From Paenibacillaceae bacterium (GTDB lineage: Bacteria; Bacillota; Bacilli; Paenibacillales; Paenibacillaceae): a stretch of DNA of 64,000 nucleotides. Positions 47,607-56,169 of this stretch are shown here, one piece after another. A program made the position numbers and the translations under genes. The notes beneath the pieces were generated by a model. It was not told the DNA's origin, searched no databases, and saw only the letters and a list, made by a program, of their open reading frames with translations. Each line of letters opens with the position of its first letter. Within the stretch, counting starts at the first letter, position 1. The DNA lies in assembly GCA_900766135.1 (NCBI GenBank), contig CAAFUF010000011.1:34668-98667 (forward strand), written 5' to 3'.

Positions 47607-48461
47607 CTACGGTAACTGCCTGTCCTGCTCAAGTAAACGCAATAATCTCTCCTCCGTGCCTGAACCGGGCACCGGAACAAAGAAACACCAGTGCAGTCCC
47701 GGGTCATTATCGATTACAGCCGCGGAATGGAGCGCGAACTCCATCTCCTGTGCGTCAGGAACACGGAATAAAGCGGTGGCTACGCGTTTTTGTTTGATTT
47801 CATATAGCTCCCAGAAATGTACGAACTCCACGCTTTCCCGTCTCAAGCGTTCAAACCGTTCCATATATAACGGGTTGTTCTTGTAAAGATCGAAGCCAGC
47901 CCGCAGAACGGCTACAGAGTAACGGGCAAAGCCTTCCCAATTCACCAGTCTGTTGCGGTAATCCGGCTTTAAAAACATAATGTCCATCATATTCCGTTCG
48001 TTGTCCGGCAGACTGCCGAAATCGGCTACGATCAGCTCCGCTGCCCGATTCCAGGCGATAACATCCGTACCTTCGTCCGTGATAAAAGAAGGATAATATA
48101 GTTGATCTACGATTTTTTGCAAAACTCCCGCATCCGGCCCACCGTTATTTGGCACTGTGACGACGCTCGCCACATCTATATTGGCCAGATCGAATAGATG
48201 CTTCTGCTCGTCTTCATCAAGCTGAAGCGCTTTGCTGATACTTAGCAGCACTTCCGGCGAAGGATTCACCTCCTTGCCTTGCTCCAGCCAGGCATAGTAA
48301 GTCGCGCTTATATTGGCAAGATAAGAGACTTCTTCTCTTCGAAGTCCCGGAGTGCGTCTTCGTCCGGGCAGCGGCTGGATTCCTGCCTCTGAAGGCTGCA
48401 AGCGTTCTCTGCGCGATTTTATGAACTCACCCAATGCGGATGAGACACGATTTGTTTTCAA
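47607..48461 (-). CDS. XRE-family regulator with MmyB-like ligand-binding domain
   Basis: This 284-residue transcription factor has an N-terminal XRE helix-turn-helix (about 10-75, LGEFIKSRRERLQPSE, TPGLRREEVSYLANISATYYAWLEQGKE) and a C-terminal MmyB-type PAS-like domain (about 105-270, LYYPSFITDEGTDVIAWNRAAELIVADFG). MmyB-like regulators are often encoded beside SDR genes and are thought to bind fatty-acid-like ligands; both SDR neighbours fit. TTG at 48461 is chosen because GAGGTGA sits 5 nt upstream; a GTG at 48470 is in frame. It probably controls both flanking SDR genes through the shared element. Confidence 0.9.
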   Translation of the reverse strand: MKTNRVSSALGEFIKSRRERLQPSEAGIQPLPGRRRTPGLRREEVSYLANISATYYAWLEQGKEVNPSPEVLLSISKALQLDEDEQKHLFDLANIDVASVVTVPNNGGPDAGVLQKIVDQLYYPSFITDEGTDVIAWNRAAELIVADFGSLPDNERNMMDIMFLKPDYRNRLVNWEGFARYSVAVLRAGFDLYKNNPLYMERFERLRRESVEFVHFWELYEIKQKRVATALFRVPDAQEMEFALHSAAVIDNDPGLHWCFFVPVPGSGTEERLLRLLEQDRQLP

Positions 48462-48605
48462 GTAACTCACCTCTAATTACTTATATGGAGGAATACGTAT
48501 CGTTCGTAATTAACTAAATGGACTCAAAGCTCTTTGTATATACGATCATTATAAGCTCTGTTAAGGTTCCGTTGCCACCAAAGAGAACCATAACGAGTAC
48601 CGATG

Positions 48606-48650
48606 CTGTTACTCCCGTTAATAGGATAGACATGCTGTGGCTAACCCCTC
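48606..48650 (+). promoter_or_regulatory. Shared upstream element, copy 2 (before SDR 2)
   Basis: CTGTTACTCCCGTTAATAG followed by GATAGACATGCTGTGGCTA is the reverse complement of copy 1 with about 4 differences in the first 38 bp. It lies about 65 bp before the SDR 2 start. Confidence 0.6.
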
Positions 48651-48714
48651 CTGCCGATAGTACGATTAAGATAATTTACATCAGTACAGTGCTATCGATA
48701 GGAGGCTTTGGTTC

Positions 48715-49515
48715 TTGAATAAGTATGCATATAGAAACAAGCTGGCTGTAGTCACCGGTGCTTCATCCGGAATCGGGAAAGCGTATGCTAAAGAACTGGC
48801 GGCACGAGGCTGTCATGTCGTTCTGGCAGCGCGCTCCAAGGACAAACTGGATGCAATGGCAAGGGAAATCAACCGCCAGTACGGCGTACAGGCTTATGCG
48901 CTCGCTTGCGATTTGTCCAAAGCGAATGCCCCGCGTCAACTGGCCGAACAAATATCCGAACTGGGCTTGTCGGTCGATATTCTCATCAACAATGCAGGCG
49001 TTGGCACTTATGGCCGTTTCGAGGAGATAGACCCGGAGCGCGAGCAGGAGGAGATTCTGTTGAATACGGCTGCGTTAGTCGATCTTACGCATCGGCTGCT
49101 GCCCGATATGCTGAGGAGAAAGGATGGAGTCATCGTTAACGTGGCTTCGATGGCTGCGTTCATGCCTTGTGCCTATTCTGCAGTTTATGGGGGGACCAAA
49201 GCATTTGTATTGTCCTTCTCTGAGGCGCTATGGGCGGAGACGCGCGGGCGTGGTGTTCGCGTGCTCGCACTATGCCCGGGTGCAACAGAGACGGGATTTT
49301 TCGATGCGGTCGGCAGCGAGGAGATGGGAGCAGGTCAGAAGCTCTCGACCCCGGAAAAGGTTGTACAGGCCGGATTTCGCGGAATTGACCAGGGGCGCAG
49401 CTATATCATCGATGGCCGTAGCAATTACTTTATGGCTCTAATGATCCGACTTTTCAGCAGGCGCAGGGTGGCTTTGATCATGGAACGTATGTCAAAACCC
49501 AAAAGGCACGGATAG
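48715..49515 (+). CDS. Short-chain dehydrogenase/reductase (SDR 2 of the island)
   Basis: This 266-residue classical SDR of the DltE/YqjQ-like type has TGASSGIG at residues 14-21, NNAGVG near 93 and the catalytic Ser145 and YGGTK (Tyr158, Lys162). A basic C-terminus with a hydrophobic stretch (YFMALMIRLFSRRRVALIMERM) may touch the membrane. The start is TTG at 48715 after GGAGG. It is divergent from the MmyB-type regulator gene. Confidence 0.92.
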   Translation: MNKYAYRNKLAVVTGASSGIGKAYAKELAARGCHVVLAARSKDKLDAMAREINRQYGVQAYALACDLSKANAPRQLAEQISELGLSVDILINNAGVGTYGRFEEIDPEREQEEILLNTAALVDLTHRLLPDMLRRKDGVIVNVASMAAFMPCAYSAVYGGTKAFVLSFSEALWAETRGRGVRVLALCPGATETGFFDAVGSEEMGAGQKLSTPEKVVQAGFRGIDQGRSYIIDGRSNYFMALMIRLFSRRRVALIMERMSKPKRHG

Positions 49516-49643
49516 CGGGATCCGGTTCTTGACTTAGAGTCTCGATCCACTTAGATCACCAACAGTGTAATTATGTCCGGTAAATGTAAGATATCGTTTG
49601 CTGAATCGATTTCCAGCACTACTTGCAATTGTCTCGTGGGTTT

Positions 49644-49677
49644 TAGGGCTCTTCCTGACGCAGGAAAAGCCCTTTCT
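49644..49677. terminator. Bidirectional terminator between SDR 2 and the flavin reductase gene
   Basis: AGGGCTCTTCCTG pairs with CAGGAAAAGCCCT (one mismatch) around ACG and is followed by TTTCT. It separates convergent genes. Confidence 0.7.
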
Positions 49678-49707
49678 ACATCCTCGTTGATGCAAAGTGA
49701 AAGTCTG

Positions 49708-51000
49708 TTACATTAAATTCTCTTGTAGTAATGCTTTTAATCCTGCCGTATTCATTACGTTCCACGGTGTGTTTAATCCTGGCTGAAAGAAGAAGTCGGC
49801 ATAGGCCAATTGTTCTAATGTGCATCCGGTTTGAATCGCAAGGGAGACCGTATTGATATTAGCAGTCAAATCAACTTTAGACATGATTTGTCCCCCTAAA
49901 ATCTCTAAAGTTGTTGGATCGTAAACCAGTTTGAACATAACGGTCGTCTCCGGAGAAAACAGGGCTGTCTCTTGTTCCAAATAAACGGATTTGATTTCAA
50001 TGCCAAGCTTTTTTGCCGTTTTATCATTCAAACCAGCTTTAGCGAAATAATAATCGAAAATCTGCGAACCTGAAGAGCCTTGTACACCAGGAAGCGGATG
50101 AATGGCTTCAAATAAATTTTTTACTGCATAATGTGCTTGACGACGCGCGTTGGTTCCTAATGAAACATTCATCCGCATTTTAGCGGGACTGTACCAAACC
50201 GTTGTTGCATCCCCAATGGCGAAAATATCGGGATCACTTGTACGCATGTATTCATCTGTTTTAATTCTGCCATCCGGCAATAATTCCACTGCGCCTTGCA
50301 ACCATTCCGTGTTGGGACGATTGCCGGCAGACAAGATGACCAGGTCAGCTGAATAGGTGCCTTTTATAGTTGCAACCTCGATGACTCTATCATTTTCATC
50401 ACCGACAAATTCGATAATCGAGTTGCCCAGTGCCAATTCGACATCGCGGTCCTTCATTTCTTTTTCAAGTACATCCGTAAATTCTTGATCTAAATAGGAG
50501 CTTAAAGGACGATCGTTAATGTCCATTAACGTAACTTTTTTCCCTGATTCGGCGAATAATGAAGCGGCTCCCGTCCCAATGTATCCTGCGCCAACAATAA
50601 CAACGTTATTAATATCTGGATCTGCAGCATGTTTTCTCATATTGAATAGATCTTGTCGACTGCTCATCGTACCGATGTTTTTTAAATGATGTCCAGGGAC
50701 AGGAAGAATAAATGGTTTTGCACCAGGACTTAAAATGATTTTGTCATAACCCTCCTTTCGCGTTTCCCCTGTCGCATGATTGAATATTTCCACTTGGTGT
50801 TTGCGAGGTTCTACTTTAGTTATTTCAGTGCTGCTGAAGATGGATACTCCTTGTTGTTGAATGGATTCAAGATCCTTGGCCGAAGTGGAGGAGAAGTCTC
50901 CTTTGTCATACCATTGAACGTTCGCTTTCGGACACATCAATCGTAACGCTTCAACCGCTTCAATCCCCCCGTGCGATGCTCCTAAAACAATAACTTTCAT
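49708..51000 (-). CDS. Pyridine nucleotide-disulfide oxidoreductase family protein (Nox/Npx-like) lacking the redox cysteine segment
   Basis: This 430-residue flavoprotein resembles NADH oxidase/peroxidase and CoA-disulfide reductase. The FAD motif is VIVLGASHGGIEA at the N-terminus, the NAD motif VVIVGAGYIGTGAASLF is near residue 145, and the second FAD motif TSDPDIFAIGDA is present. The C-terminal dimerisation domain (GGQIMSKVDLTANINTVSLAIQ, ADFFFQPGLNTPWNVMN) is complete. The stretch that normally follows the N-terminal beta strand (SFLSCG with the catalytic cysteine) is missing: YDKGDFSSTSAKDLES runs directly on, about 20 residues short. AAAGGAGAGG precedes the ATG at 51000. It is divergent from a TetR gene. 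Confidence 0.88.
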   Translation of the reverse strand: MKVIVLGASHGGIEAVEALRLMCPKANVQWYDKGDFSSTSAKDLESIQQQGVSIFSSTEITKVEPRKHQVEIFNHATGETRKEGYDKIILSPGAKPFILPVPGHHLKNIGTMSSRQDLFNMRKHAADPDINNVVIVGAGYIGTGAASLFAESGKKVTLMDINDRPLSSYLDQEFTDVLEKEMKDRDVELALGNSIIEFVGDENDRVIEVATIKGTYSADLVILSAGNRPNTEWLQGAVELLPDGRIKTDEYMRTSDPDIFAIGDATTVWYSPAKMRMNVSLGTNARRQAHYAVKNLFEAIHPLPGVQGSSGSQIFDYYFAKAGLNDKTAKKLGIEIKSVYLEQETALFSPETTVMFKLVYDPTTLEILGGQIMSKVDLTANINTVSLAIQTGCTLEQLAYADFFFQPGLNTPWNVMNTAGLKALLQENLM

Positions 51001-51017
51001 GATTACCTCTCCTTTAA

Positions 51018-51123
51018 ATACATAACTGTATCTTATTTTATAGTTAGGATACATCATTGTATCTTAAAAAGTCAATTAGATACACAGTTGAACCTTATTT
51101 ATTTAAGATACAGTTTGCTGTAT
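51018..51123. promoter_or_regulatory. Three TetR-type operator palindromes between divergent genes
   Basis: ATACA-n4-TGTAT occurs at 51018-51031 and 51049-51062. ATACAG-TTTG-CTGTAT occurs at 51108-51123, overlapping a TATAAT (51121-51126) that is the likely -10 of the TetR gene. Confidence 0.6.
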
Positions 51124-51150
51124 AATGAACGTACAAGGAGAGAAAGAGTG

Positions 51151-51762
51151 ATGACGGAATCAAATAAAAGTCGCCGCCGCGGCGACCAATTACAAAATGA
51201 TATTTATGCAGCAACGTATCGTCTGCTGGAGACGGAAGGTTACGGTGCGATTAGTTTTGCGCGTATTGCTCGTGAGGCGAATACCAGTCGTTCGGTGGTT
51301 TATCGTTATTGGGGTACCCCGTTTGATTTAGTGTTTGCAGCTGTCCAACAACGGATGCAACAATCGGAAGAGGAACTCAAGGATTTGGATTTTGACAGAG
51401 GCAGTCTCCGTGATCATTTAGTATATGTGGGTCAGCATTTTATTTTGGAGTCCAACCATGGACCGTTTAGATTGTTTAAAATGCTGTTTTCCGAGATGAT
51501 TAACCAGCAGGAGCGAGAACGGACAGGCCAGATGTTGGCCGAAGCAACGGCCTCCAATATTAAGATTATGGATAACGTTCTTCAACGGGCCTTACAACAG
51601 GGAGAAATCACAAAGCTCCCACCTAAAGCGACCAAACTCATTCTTTTTGAGCAAATTCGCTATACGTTTATGCTTGAAAATGGATGGGTGTCGCATCAGA
51701 AATTGGAAGAGATTGTTGATCATGTGGTGTTGCCGGCCATTTTATATTTTTCCAAACCGTGA
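51151..51762 (+). CDS. TetR family transcriptional regulator
   Basis: This 203-residue protein has a TetR DNA-binding domain (about 12-60, LQNDIYAATYRLLETEGYGAISFARIAREANTSRSVVYRYWGTP) and a helical C-terminal ligand domain. ATG at 51151 is given; a GTG at 51148 directly before it is also possible, both downstream of AAGGAGAG. It is divergent from the Nox-like gene, with three ATACA-TGTAT palindromes between them, so autoregulation and control of the flavoprotein are likely. Confidence 0.92.
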   Translation: MTESNKSRRRGDQLQNDIYAATYRLLETEGYGAISFARIAREANTSRSVVYRYWGTPFDLVFAAVQQRMQQSEEELKDLDFDRGSLRDHLVYVGQHFILESNHGPFRLFKMLFSEMINQQERERTGQMLAEATASNIKIMDNVLQRALQQGEITKLPPKATKLILFEQIRYTFMLENGWVSHQKLEEIVDHVVLPAILYFSKP

Positions 51763-51780
51763 AATTGGCAGAGGCCACCC

Positions 51781-52200
51781 GATTGGTGCCTTTATGAACT
51801 TGATGTGAAGCAAATTGGAGGATCATCCGTCCTTAATCAGAAAGAGGTTTTGGCTCGTAACGTTCAGAACGCTTCCCAACTATCTAACGAAGTGAAGCAA
51901 GAGATCATGGATTATTTGAAAAGTCTACCGGATGGAACCCGTCTATGTCATGGTGATTTTCACCCGGAAAATGTTATGATCGGTGAGCGTAACTGGGTCA
52001 TAGATTGGATGACAGGGATGATTGGTAATCCTGCTGGTGATGTCGCACGCACTTTGCTATTATTCCGGTTTGGTACGTTGCCTGATGAGGCGTCAAGTAG
52101 CATTAAAGATGAAGTAACGAAAAACAACGGTTTTTTTAGGAGAACCTTGCAAAACTTTATTTGCAGTGGAAGACGGGGTTCTGGTGCAGGGTGAAGTTTC
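51781..52200 (+). pseudogene. Aminoglycoside phosphotransferase-family (APH) gene remnant
   Basis: The readable frame 51805-52194 encodes an APH kinase C-lobe fragment. The catalytic-loop motif CHGDFHPENVMIG and the metal-binding VIDWMTGMIGNPAGDVARTLLLFRFG are intact. The N-lobe and nucleotide-binding part are absent, the sequence has no ribosome site, and after IKDEVT the frame leaves the family. It is therefore a truncated, probably non-functional gene. The closest intact relatives would be small-molecule kinases of the APH/choline kinase family, not necessarily a resistance enzyme. Confidence 0.7.
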
Positions 52201-52284
52201 ATTAGCCTACGCTCCCAATTCATCGTGATTTTGACACACCGGCAATAATGCCGAAAGCAACAGATCCAAGAGCCAAAACAGGGT

Positions 52285-52310
52285 GCATCTCGAGAGAGAT
52301 GCTTTTTTTC
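52285..52310 (+). terminator. Intrinsic terminator after the APH remnant
   Basis: GCATCTC and GAGATGC form a 7-bp stem around GAGA and are followed by TTTTTTT. Confidence 0.8.
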
Positions 52311-52435
52311 GTTCCTAATTACAGCAAGATGTGGAAAGTCGGGCGAAGCTTGTTATGTTATTTTATTTGCAGAAAAGGAGTGATCAAATTCGAGCAAAGA
52401 AAGGAGCAGACCGTAATGGCAAGCGGGCCGCGATC

Positions 52436-53305
52436 TTACAAATCAGAATCGGTAGGGAGTTTTTTGATAGGCGCATAGATATGGTAGGTCGAATCCAGAT
52501 GGTGGACGTCATCAAAAGCTTGAATGAGTTCAATATCGATTTCTGCCGTTTCCTGCTTGGAGATCTTTAAAAATCTGGCATAGTCGCTTTCCAGTACATC
52601 CCCAATGTCAAGGATTTCACCACAATAGTTGAACCTTGCACAAAAAAATTGTGGCACATCAACCGTGAAAAAATAAGGTTTATCAATTACAATGCTGCTT
52701 GGGATTCCAAACAGCACCTTAAATTGAGTTGAATCGGGTTGACAGTTTGAATAAATGACATAACAGGGACCATTTATGGTTTCATCAATATGGCTCAACA
52801 GCATTTCTGAATGGGCGCGAATCTTCTCCTTGTAATCATCACTGGCTAAATTCACTTCAAAAGCAATCCCACTGATTCGGGTCTCCTTGAATTCGGTTAG
52901 GGTGAAATCCGTGACGATATCACCGTTCATGTTTTTAAAAGGTCTCTTCACCACTGTAGGTATGGGGACAGGAGAGATGGTCGTAAGTCCTGTTTTTAAA
53001 GAACTTGGAGCTACGCCGTATTGTCGTTTAAAAGCACGAGTGAATGAAGCTTGCGTACCGAAGTTGAGCTGATAAGCAATATCGGTTAGGGAGCTGTTTT
53101 TGTTAGGAATAAAGGTTAAAGATGCATTCAATCTTCTGGATAGAATGTATTGGTTTAACGAACAGTTCATCATAGCAGAAAAAAGTCGATGAAAATAGTA
53201 TTTAGACATATTGAAGGTATTGGCAACGGATTCTACGGTTAAGGACTGTTGTAAATGGCCCTCGATATGGATCAAAGCACGTTCGATGACTTCGTTATGG
53301 TCCAT
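52436..53305 (-). CDS. AraC family regulator with GyrI-like effector-binding domain
   Basis: This 289-residue protein has an N-terminal AraC double helix-turn-helix (about 8-105, LTVESVANTFNMSKYYFHRLFSAMM and LTDIAYQLNFGTQASFTRAFKRQYGVAPS) and a C-terminal GyrI/Rob-type small-molecule domain (about 135-289). This order is typical of Rob/SoxS-like multidrug-sensing activators. AAGGAG precedes the ATG. It is divergent from the DUF4386 membrane protein gene, 85 bp away, which it may regulate. Confidence 0.92.
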   Translation of the reverse strand: MDHNEVIERALIHIEGHLQQSLTVESVANTFNMSKYYFHRLFSAMMNCSLNQYILSRRLNASLTFIPNKNSSLTDIAYQLNFGTQASFTRAFKRQYGVAPSSLKTGLTTISPVPIPTVVKRPFKNMNGDIVTDFTLTEFKETRISGIAFEVNLASDDYKEKIRAHSEMLLSHIDETINGPCYVIYSNCQPDSTQFKVLFGIPSSIVIDKPYFFTVDVPQFFCARFNYCGEILDIGDVLESDYARFLKISKQETAEIDIELIQAFDDVHHLDSTYHIYAPIKKLPTDSDL

Positions 53306-53390
53306 AATTACTCCTTATATCAAGTTTTGTAGGCAGAGTATACCATACGTACATCAGCAAATAAATGTATTGTCTTAGGAGGAAAAAAAG

Positions 53391-54113
53391 ATGACGCGAG
53401 ACCGAAGGAATGCAAGGATACTGGGGATTTTCTATATCCTTGCCGCAGTGACGTCAATCATAGCTGTTGTTTTGTATGGGCCGGTTTTGTCAGAACAATG
53501 GCAGATGGCCGGGGCAAATGGATCGGAAACAAAGGTCCTAATCGGTGTATTAAATGACCTCTCACTTATGGTAACGGCTGTTGGTACAGCAGTCATGCTG
53601 TTTCCCTACGTTCGGCATTGGAACGAGCATCTTGCACTAGGGTATCTTTGTTTCCGGTTTATGGAAGCCGTTTTTATTGCGATTGGTCTCGTAAGTATAT
53701 TGGGTTTGTTACAACTTAGTTCATATTATGATGCAACTAACTTAGCAAGTAAAACCAATATTGAACCCTTAGGGCTGTTGATGCAGTCGATTTATCGCTG
53801 GACGGCTATGTTGGGTCCAAATTTCATGTTGGGCATAAATACTAGTCTGTATAGTTATTTGCTTTATCGAACGGGCTATGTGCCTAAACCGTTAGCGATT
53901 TTCGGAATGATTACAGCGGTTATGGTATTTTTAGCTGGTTTGCTGCAAATGTTTGGAACCATCGAACCCTATTCGGCGGTAAAAGGATTGATGGCGCTTC
54001 CTGTGGGCGTTTACGAGATGAGCTTGGCAGTCTGGTTAATTGTGAAGGGATTTCATGGGGAGAACCTTGCTAAATGGAGAGCAAAAAAGGCTTCTTCGTC
54101 TTTAGTAAATTAG
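53391..54113 (+). CDS. DUF4386 multi-pass membrane protein
   Basis: This 240-residue protein has about six membrane helices. It matches DUF4386 in its N-terminal ARILGIFYILAAVTSIIA and in the central VMLFPYVRHWNEHLALGYLCFRFMEAVFIAIG, which carries the family's conserved R-x-x-E in a helix. AGGAGG lies just upstream of the ATG. It is divergent from the AraC-GyrI regulator. No transport or catalytic activity is established for the family. Confidence 0.88.
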   Translation: MTRDRRNARILGIFYILAAVTSIIAVVLYGPVLSEQWQMAGANGSETKVLIGVLNDLSLMVTAVGTAVMLFPYVRHWNEHLALGYLCFRFMEAVFIAIGLVSILGLLQLSSYYDATNLASKTNIEPLGLLMQSIYRWTAMLGPNFMLGINTSLYSYLLYRTGYVPKPLAIFGMITAVMVFLAGLLQMFGTIEPYSAVKGLMALPVGVYEMSLAVWLIVKGFHGENLAKWRAKKASSSLVN

Positions 54114-54268
54114 CTTGGTATGACAAAAAGAGCATCCACAGTCGGAAAGTTTATAAAAGGCTGCAGACATGGGAGATAATATTCGCAGCAGGTATCCCAC
54201 GATTAAGCGGATTTATGGTTCCCTACTATAGACTTATAAGCTTATACCGAACAAAACTAATGATCACG

Positions 54269-54306
54269 AAGAAGACGCCGGGGGAAGGTGCCCGGCGTCT
54301 TCCTTT
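54269..54306 (+). terminator. Terminator between the convergent DUF4386 and VOC genes
   Basis: GAAGACGCCGGG and CCCGGCGTCTTC form a perfect 12-bp stem followed by CTTTATT. The A-rich left flank suggests it also works on the minus strand. Confidence 0.8.
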
Positions 54307-54340
54307 ATTAAACCAAGTAGGAGTGTGCTCTCCGTTACCC

Positions 54341-54757
54341 CTAACCTTGAGCTGCATCGGCGTTCATGCAGTTGATTGCCCACAAATGGCCGTCCAAGTC
54401 CACGAAGCCCCAATGATACATGGATCCATGATATTCAGGCTCAGCGTGCAGTTTCCCGCCCGAGGAGACTGCGGTATTCACGATTTCATCGACCTTTCCT
54501 CGGCTCTCGAAGGCCAATGCGATAGTCATCTGCGCATACTTGCTCGTATCGACGGATTCCTTCTCCGTGAGCGTATTAAAGAATGCATCATGGATCAGCA
54601 TGACCTGCAGGTTGTCACCGATCACGATGGCTGCCGACGTCTCATTATCAGGGAATTGCGGGTTGAGCTCGAATCCGAGTCCGGTGAAGAACGCCTTCGA
54701 TTGTTCTACGTTGTTTACAGGCAGATTGATGCTCGTGAATGCGGACGTTAATGCCAT
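54341..54757 (-). CDS. VOC (glyoxalase/bleomycin-resistance fold) family protein
   Basis: This 138-residue protein has the paired beta-alpha-beta units of the vicinal-oxygen-chelate fold: SINLPVNNVEQSKAFFTGLGFELN at the N-terminus and HAEPEYHGSMYHWGFVDLDGHLWAIN at the C-terminus. Candidate metal ligands include His residues near the middle and a late acidic residue. GAGGTG precedes the ATG at 54757. A specific substrate cannot be assigned; such proteins are often predicted lactoylglutathione lyases or antibiotic-binding proteins. Confidence 0.88.
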   Translation of the reverse strand: MALTSAFTSINLPVNNVEQSKAFFTGLGFELNPQFPDNETSAAIVIGDNLQVMLIHDAFFNTLTEKESVDTSKYAQMTIALAFESRGKVDEIVNTAVSSGGKLHAEPEYHGSMYHWGFVDLDGHLWAINCMNADAAQG

Positions 54758-54860
54758 TTTTAAACACCTCATCTTCAAATTGGTTTGTTAACATTGATGC
54801 CTTCGTTTATTTAGACGAAAGCCGATCCGGGAATTCATCGGTCTACTTGATTAAGAAGCC

Positions 54861-54890
54861 CGAACCGTATCATAAATAACGACAAGTTTT
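54861..54890 (+). repeat. att-like repeat, copy 2 of the rlmH 3' end
   Basis: GAACCGTATCATAAATAA followed by CGACAAGTTTT matches the rlmH end and its flank at 27 of 30 positions. In the rlmH frame it still reads PEPYHK-stop. Confidence 0.7.
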
Positions 54891-54911
54891 GGGCATCTTT
54901 TGGGGAAACAC

Positions 54912-54942
54912 TTGAAGTTATCGCAACGTCAAGTGCTAGAAT
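54912..54942 (+). promoter_or_regulatory. MerR-type promoter with 19-bp spacer
   Basis: TTGAAG (54912-54917) and TAGAAT (54937-54942) are separated by 19 bp. A palindrome with CACTTGA/TCAAGTG arms (54909-54935) fills the spacer, the classical MerR/BmrR activator layout. Confidence 0.65.
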
Positions 54943-54959
54943 GTACTTAGAACTCAGAG

Positions 54960-55210
54960 AGGAGACTTGTCGCAATCAATAAGTTATCGGAGCAGATGGG
55001 CCTGACAAGTCGCACTTTACGACAAACCTTATGGGTATGGGATGTGTGCGACAATCCCAGATGGTGTTTCGGTTCTGATGCATCTAAAGGAAATGGTCCT
55101 GCCGGGCGGTCTTTATGCAATGTTTGAAAGTAGCGAGGATGTTCATTTGTCATGGAAGAACACGTTCGTAATGAAAAACCAAGCGGGTGCGGGAATGAGT
55201 ATCATTTAAT
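54960..55210 (+). pseudogene. Decayed MerR-GyrI (BmrR-like) regulator
   Basis: Two parts of one regulator can be read in different frames. 54969-55028 encodes a MerR recognition helix region (AINKLSEQMGLTSRTLR). About 55027-55205 encodes a GyrI-like effector domain stretch (CATIPDGVSV, LPGGLYAMFESSEDVHLSW). The central linker and much of both domains are deleted, and no clean start codon fits the first part. Its MerR-type promoter is still intact upstream. The neighbouring MerR gene on the other strand is a different protein. Confidence 0.65.
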
Positions 55211-55335
55211 GTTGTCCTTCTCGTTCGTGAATGTCCCAAACAAACAAATCAACCGCGTGAGATCCAGGCCAGAATCCCATGCGGTTTTTCTATTCGCCAG
55301 CTTAAACAAAAATCAACTCTACATGGGCAGGAAGA

Positions 55336-56154
55336 TTATTCGATATCTATACCAAATCTTTGAGCCATTTTGCCGATAAATTCATGATCGTTTAGTTCTT
55401 CACGTTCAATCATCAAGTCAGAGCCGGTATGATATCTCAGTTGGCGGGAAGGATCGATTGCCGCCTTGTAAATAACTTCAGCAACAAGTTCCGGAGAAGC
55501 GATTTGTTCGGGGTCGAACAGGTTTTGATACATTAAATTGATGTTTTGCTCGAAATCACTGTAATCTGTCAACCGGGTATCCTGAATAGCATCCTTGGAT
55601 CTGCCCGTGAACTCGATTTTGGTGGGTCCCGGCTCCACAATCTTTACGCGGATATTAAATGGAGAGAGTTCATAAAGTAGAGACTCAGTGAATCCATTTA
55701 CGGCATATTTGGAAGCATGATAAAGCGAAAACAACGGATAGGTGACTCTGCCTCCCTCAGAGGTAACGTTGATAATAACTCCCTTACGGTTCTTTCTGAA
55801 ATGAGGCAGGATCGCTTTGGTTACCCGCATCAGGCCAAAAACATTCACATCAAACTGTCTTTGGATTTGTTCTTCCGTTGCAGCCTCAAAGATACCAAAT
55901 GCACCGTAACCTGCATTGTTTACAACGACGTCGATTTCCCCGAATTTAGATATCCCTTGCTCGATCGCATTTTGGATGGATTCCTTGTTTTCAACGTCGA
56001 GATGGGTAACCCATACGTTCTGAACCTCGGTCAACTCCGTTTCTTTTTCAGGAGAACGCATCGTAGCGATAACGTTCCATCCCTTATTTGCGAAATGTAG
56101 GGCTGCAGCTCTTCCGATTCCTGCTGATGTCCCGGTGACCATGATTGTTTTCAT
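55336..56154 (-). CDS. Short-chain dehydrogenase/reductase (SDR 3 of the island)
   Basis: This 272-residue classical SDR has TGTSAGIG at residues 7-14, NNAGYG near 79 and the catalytic YHASK (Tyr145, Lys149). AAGGAGG lies upstream of the ATG. It is the second gene of a two-gene operon after a MerR regulator gene (15 bp gap). It is only moderately similar to SDR 1, with which it shares the general length and the SxYxxSK layout. The substrate is unknown. Confidence 0.92.
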   Translation of the reverse strand: MKTIMVTGTSAGIGRAAALHFANKGWNVIATMRSPEKETELTEVQNVWVTHLDVENKESIQNAIEQGISKFGEIDVVVNNAGYGAFGIFEAATEEQIQRQFDVNVFGLMRVTKAILPHFRKNRKGVIINVTSEGGRVTYPLFSLYHASKYAVNGFTESLLYELSPFNIRVKIVEPGPTKIEFTGRSKDAIQDTRLTDYSDFEQNINLMYQNLFDPEQIASPELVAEVIYKAAIDPSRQLRYHTGSDLMIEREELNDHEFIGKMAQRFGIDIE

Positions 56155-56169
56155 GGACTGACGCCTCCT

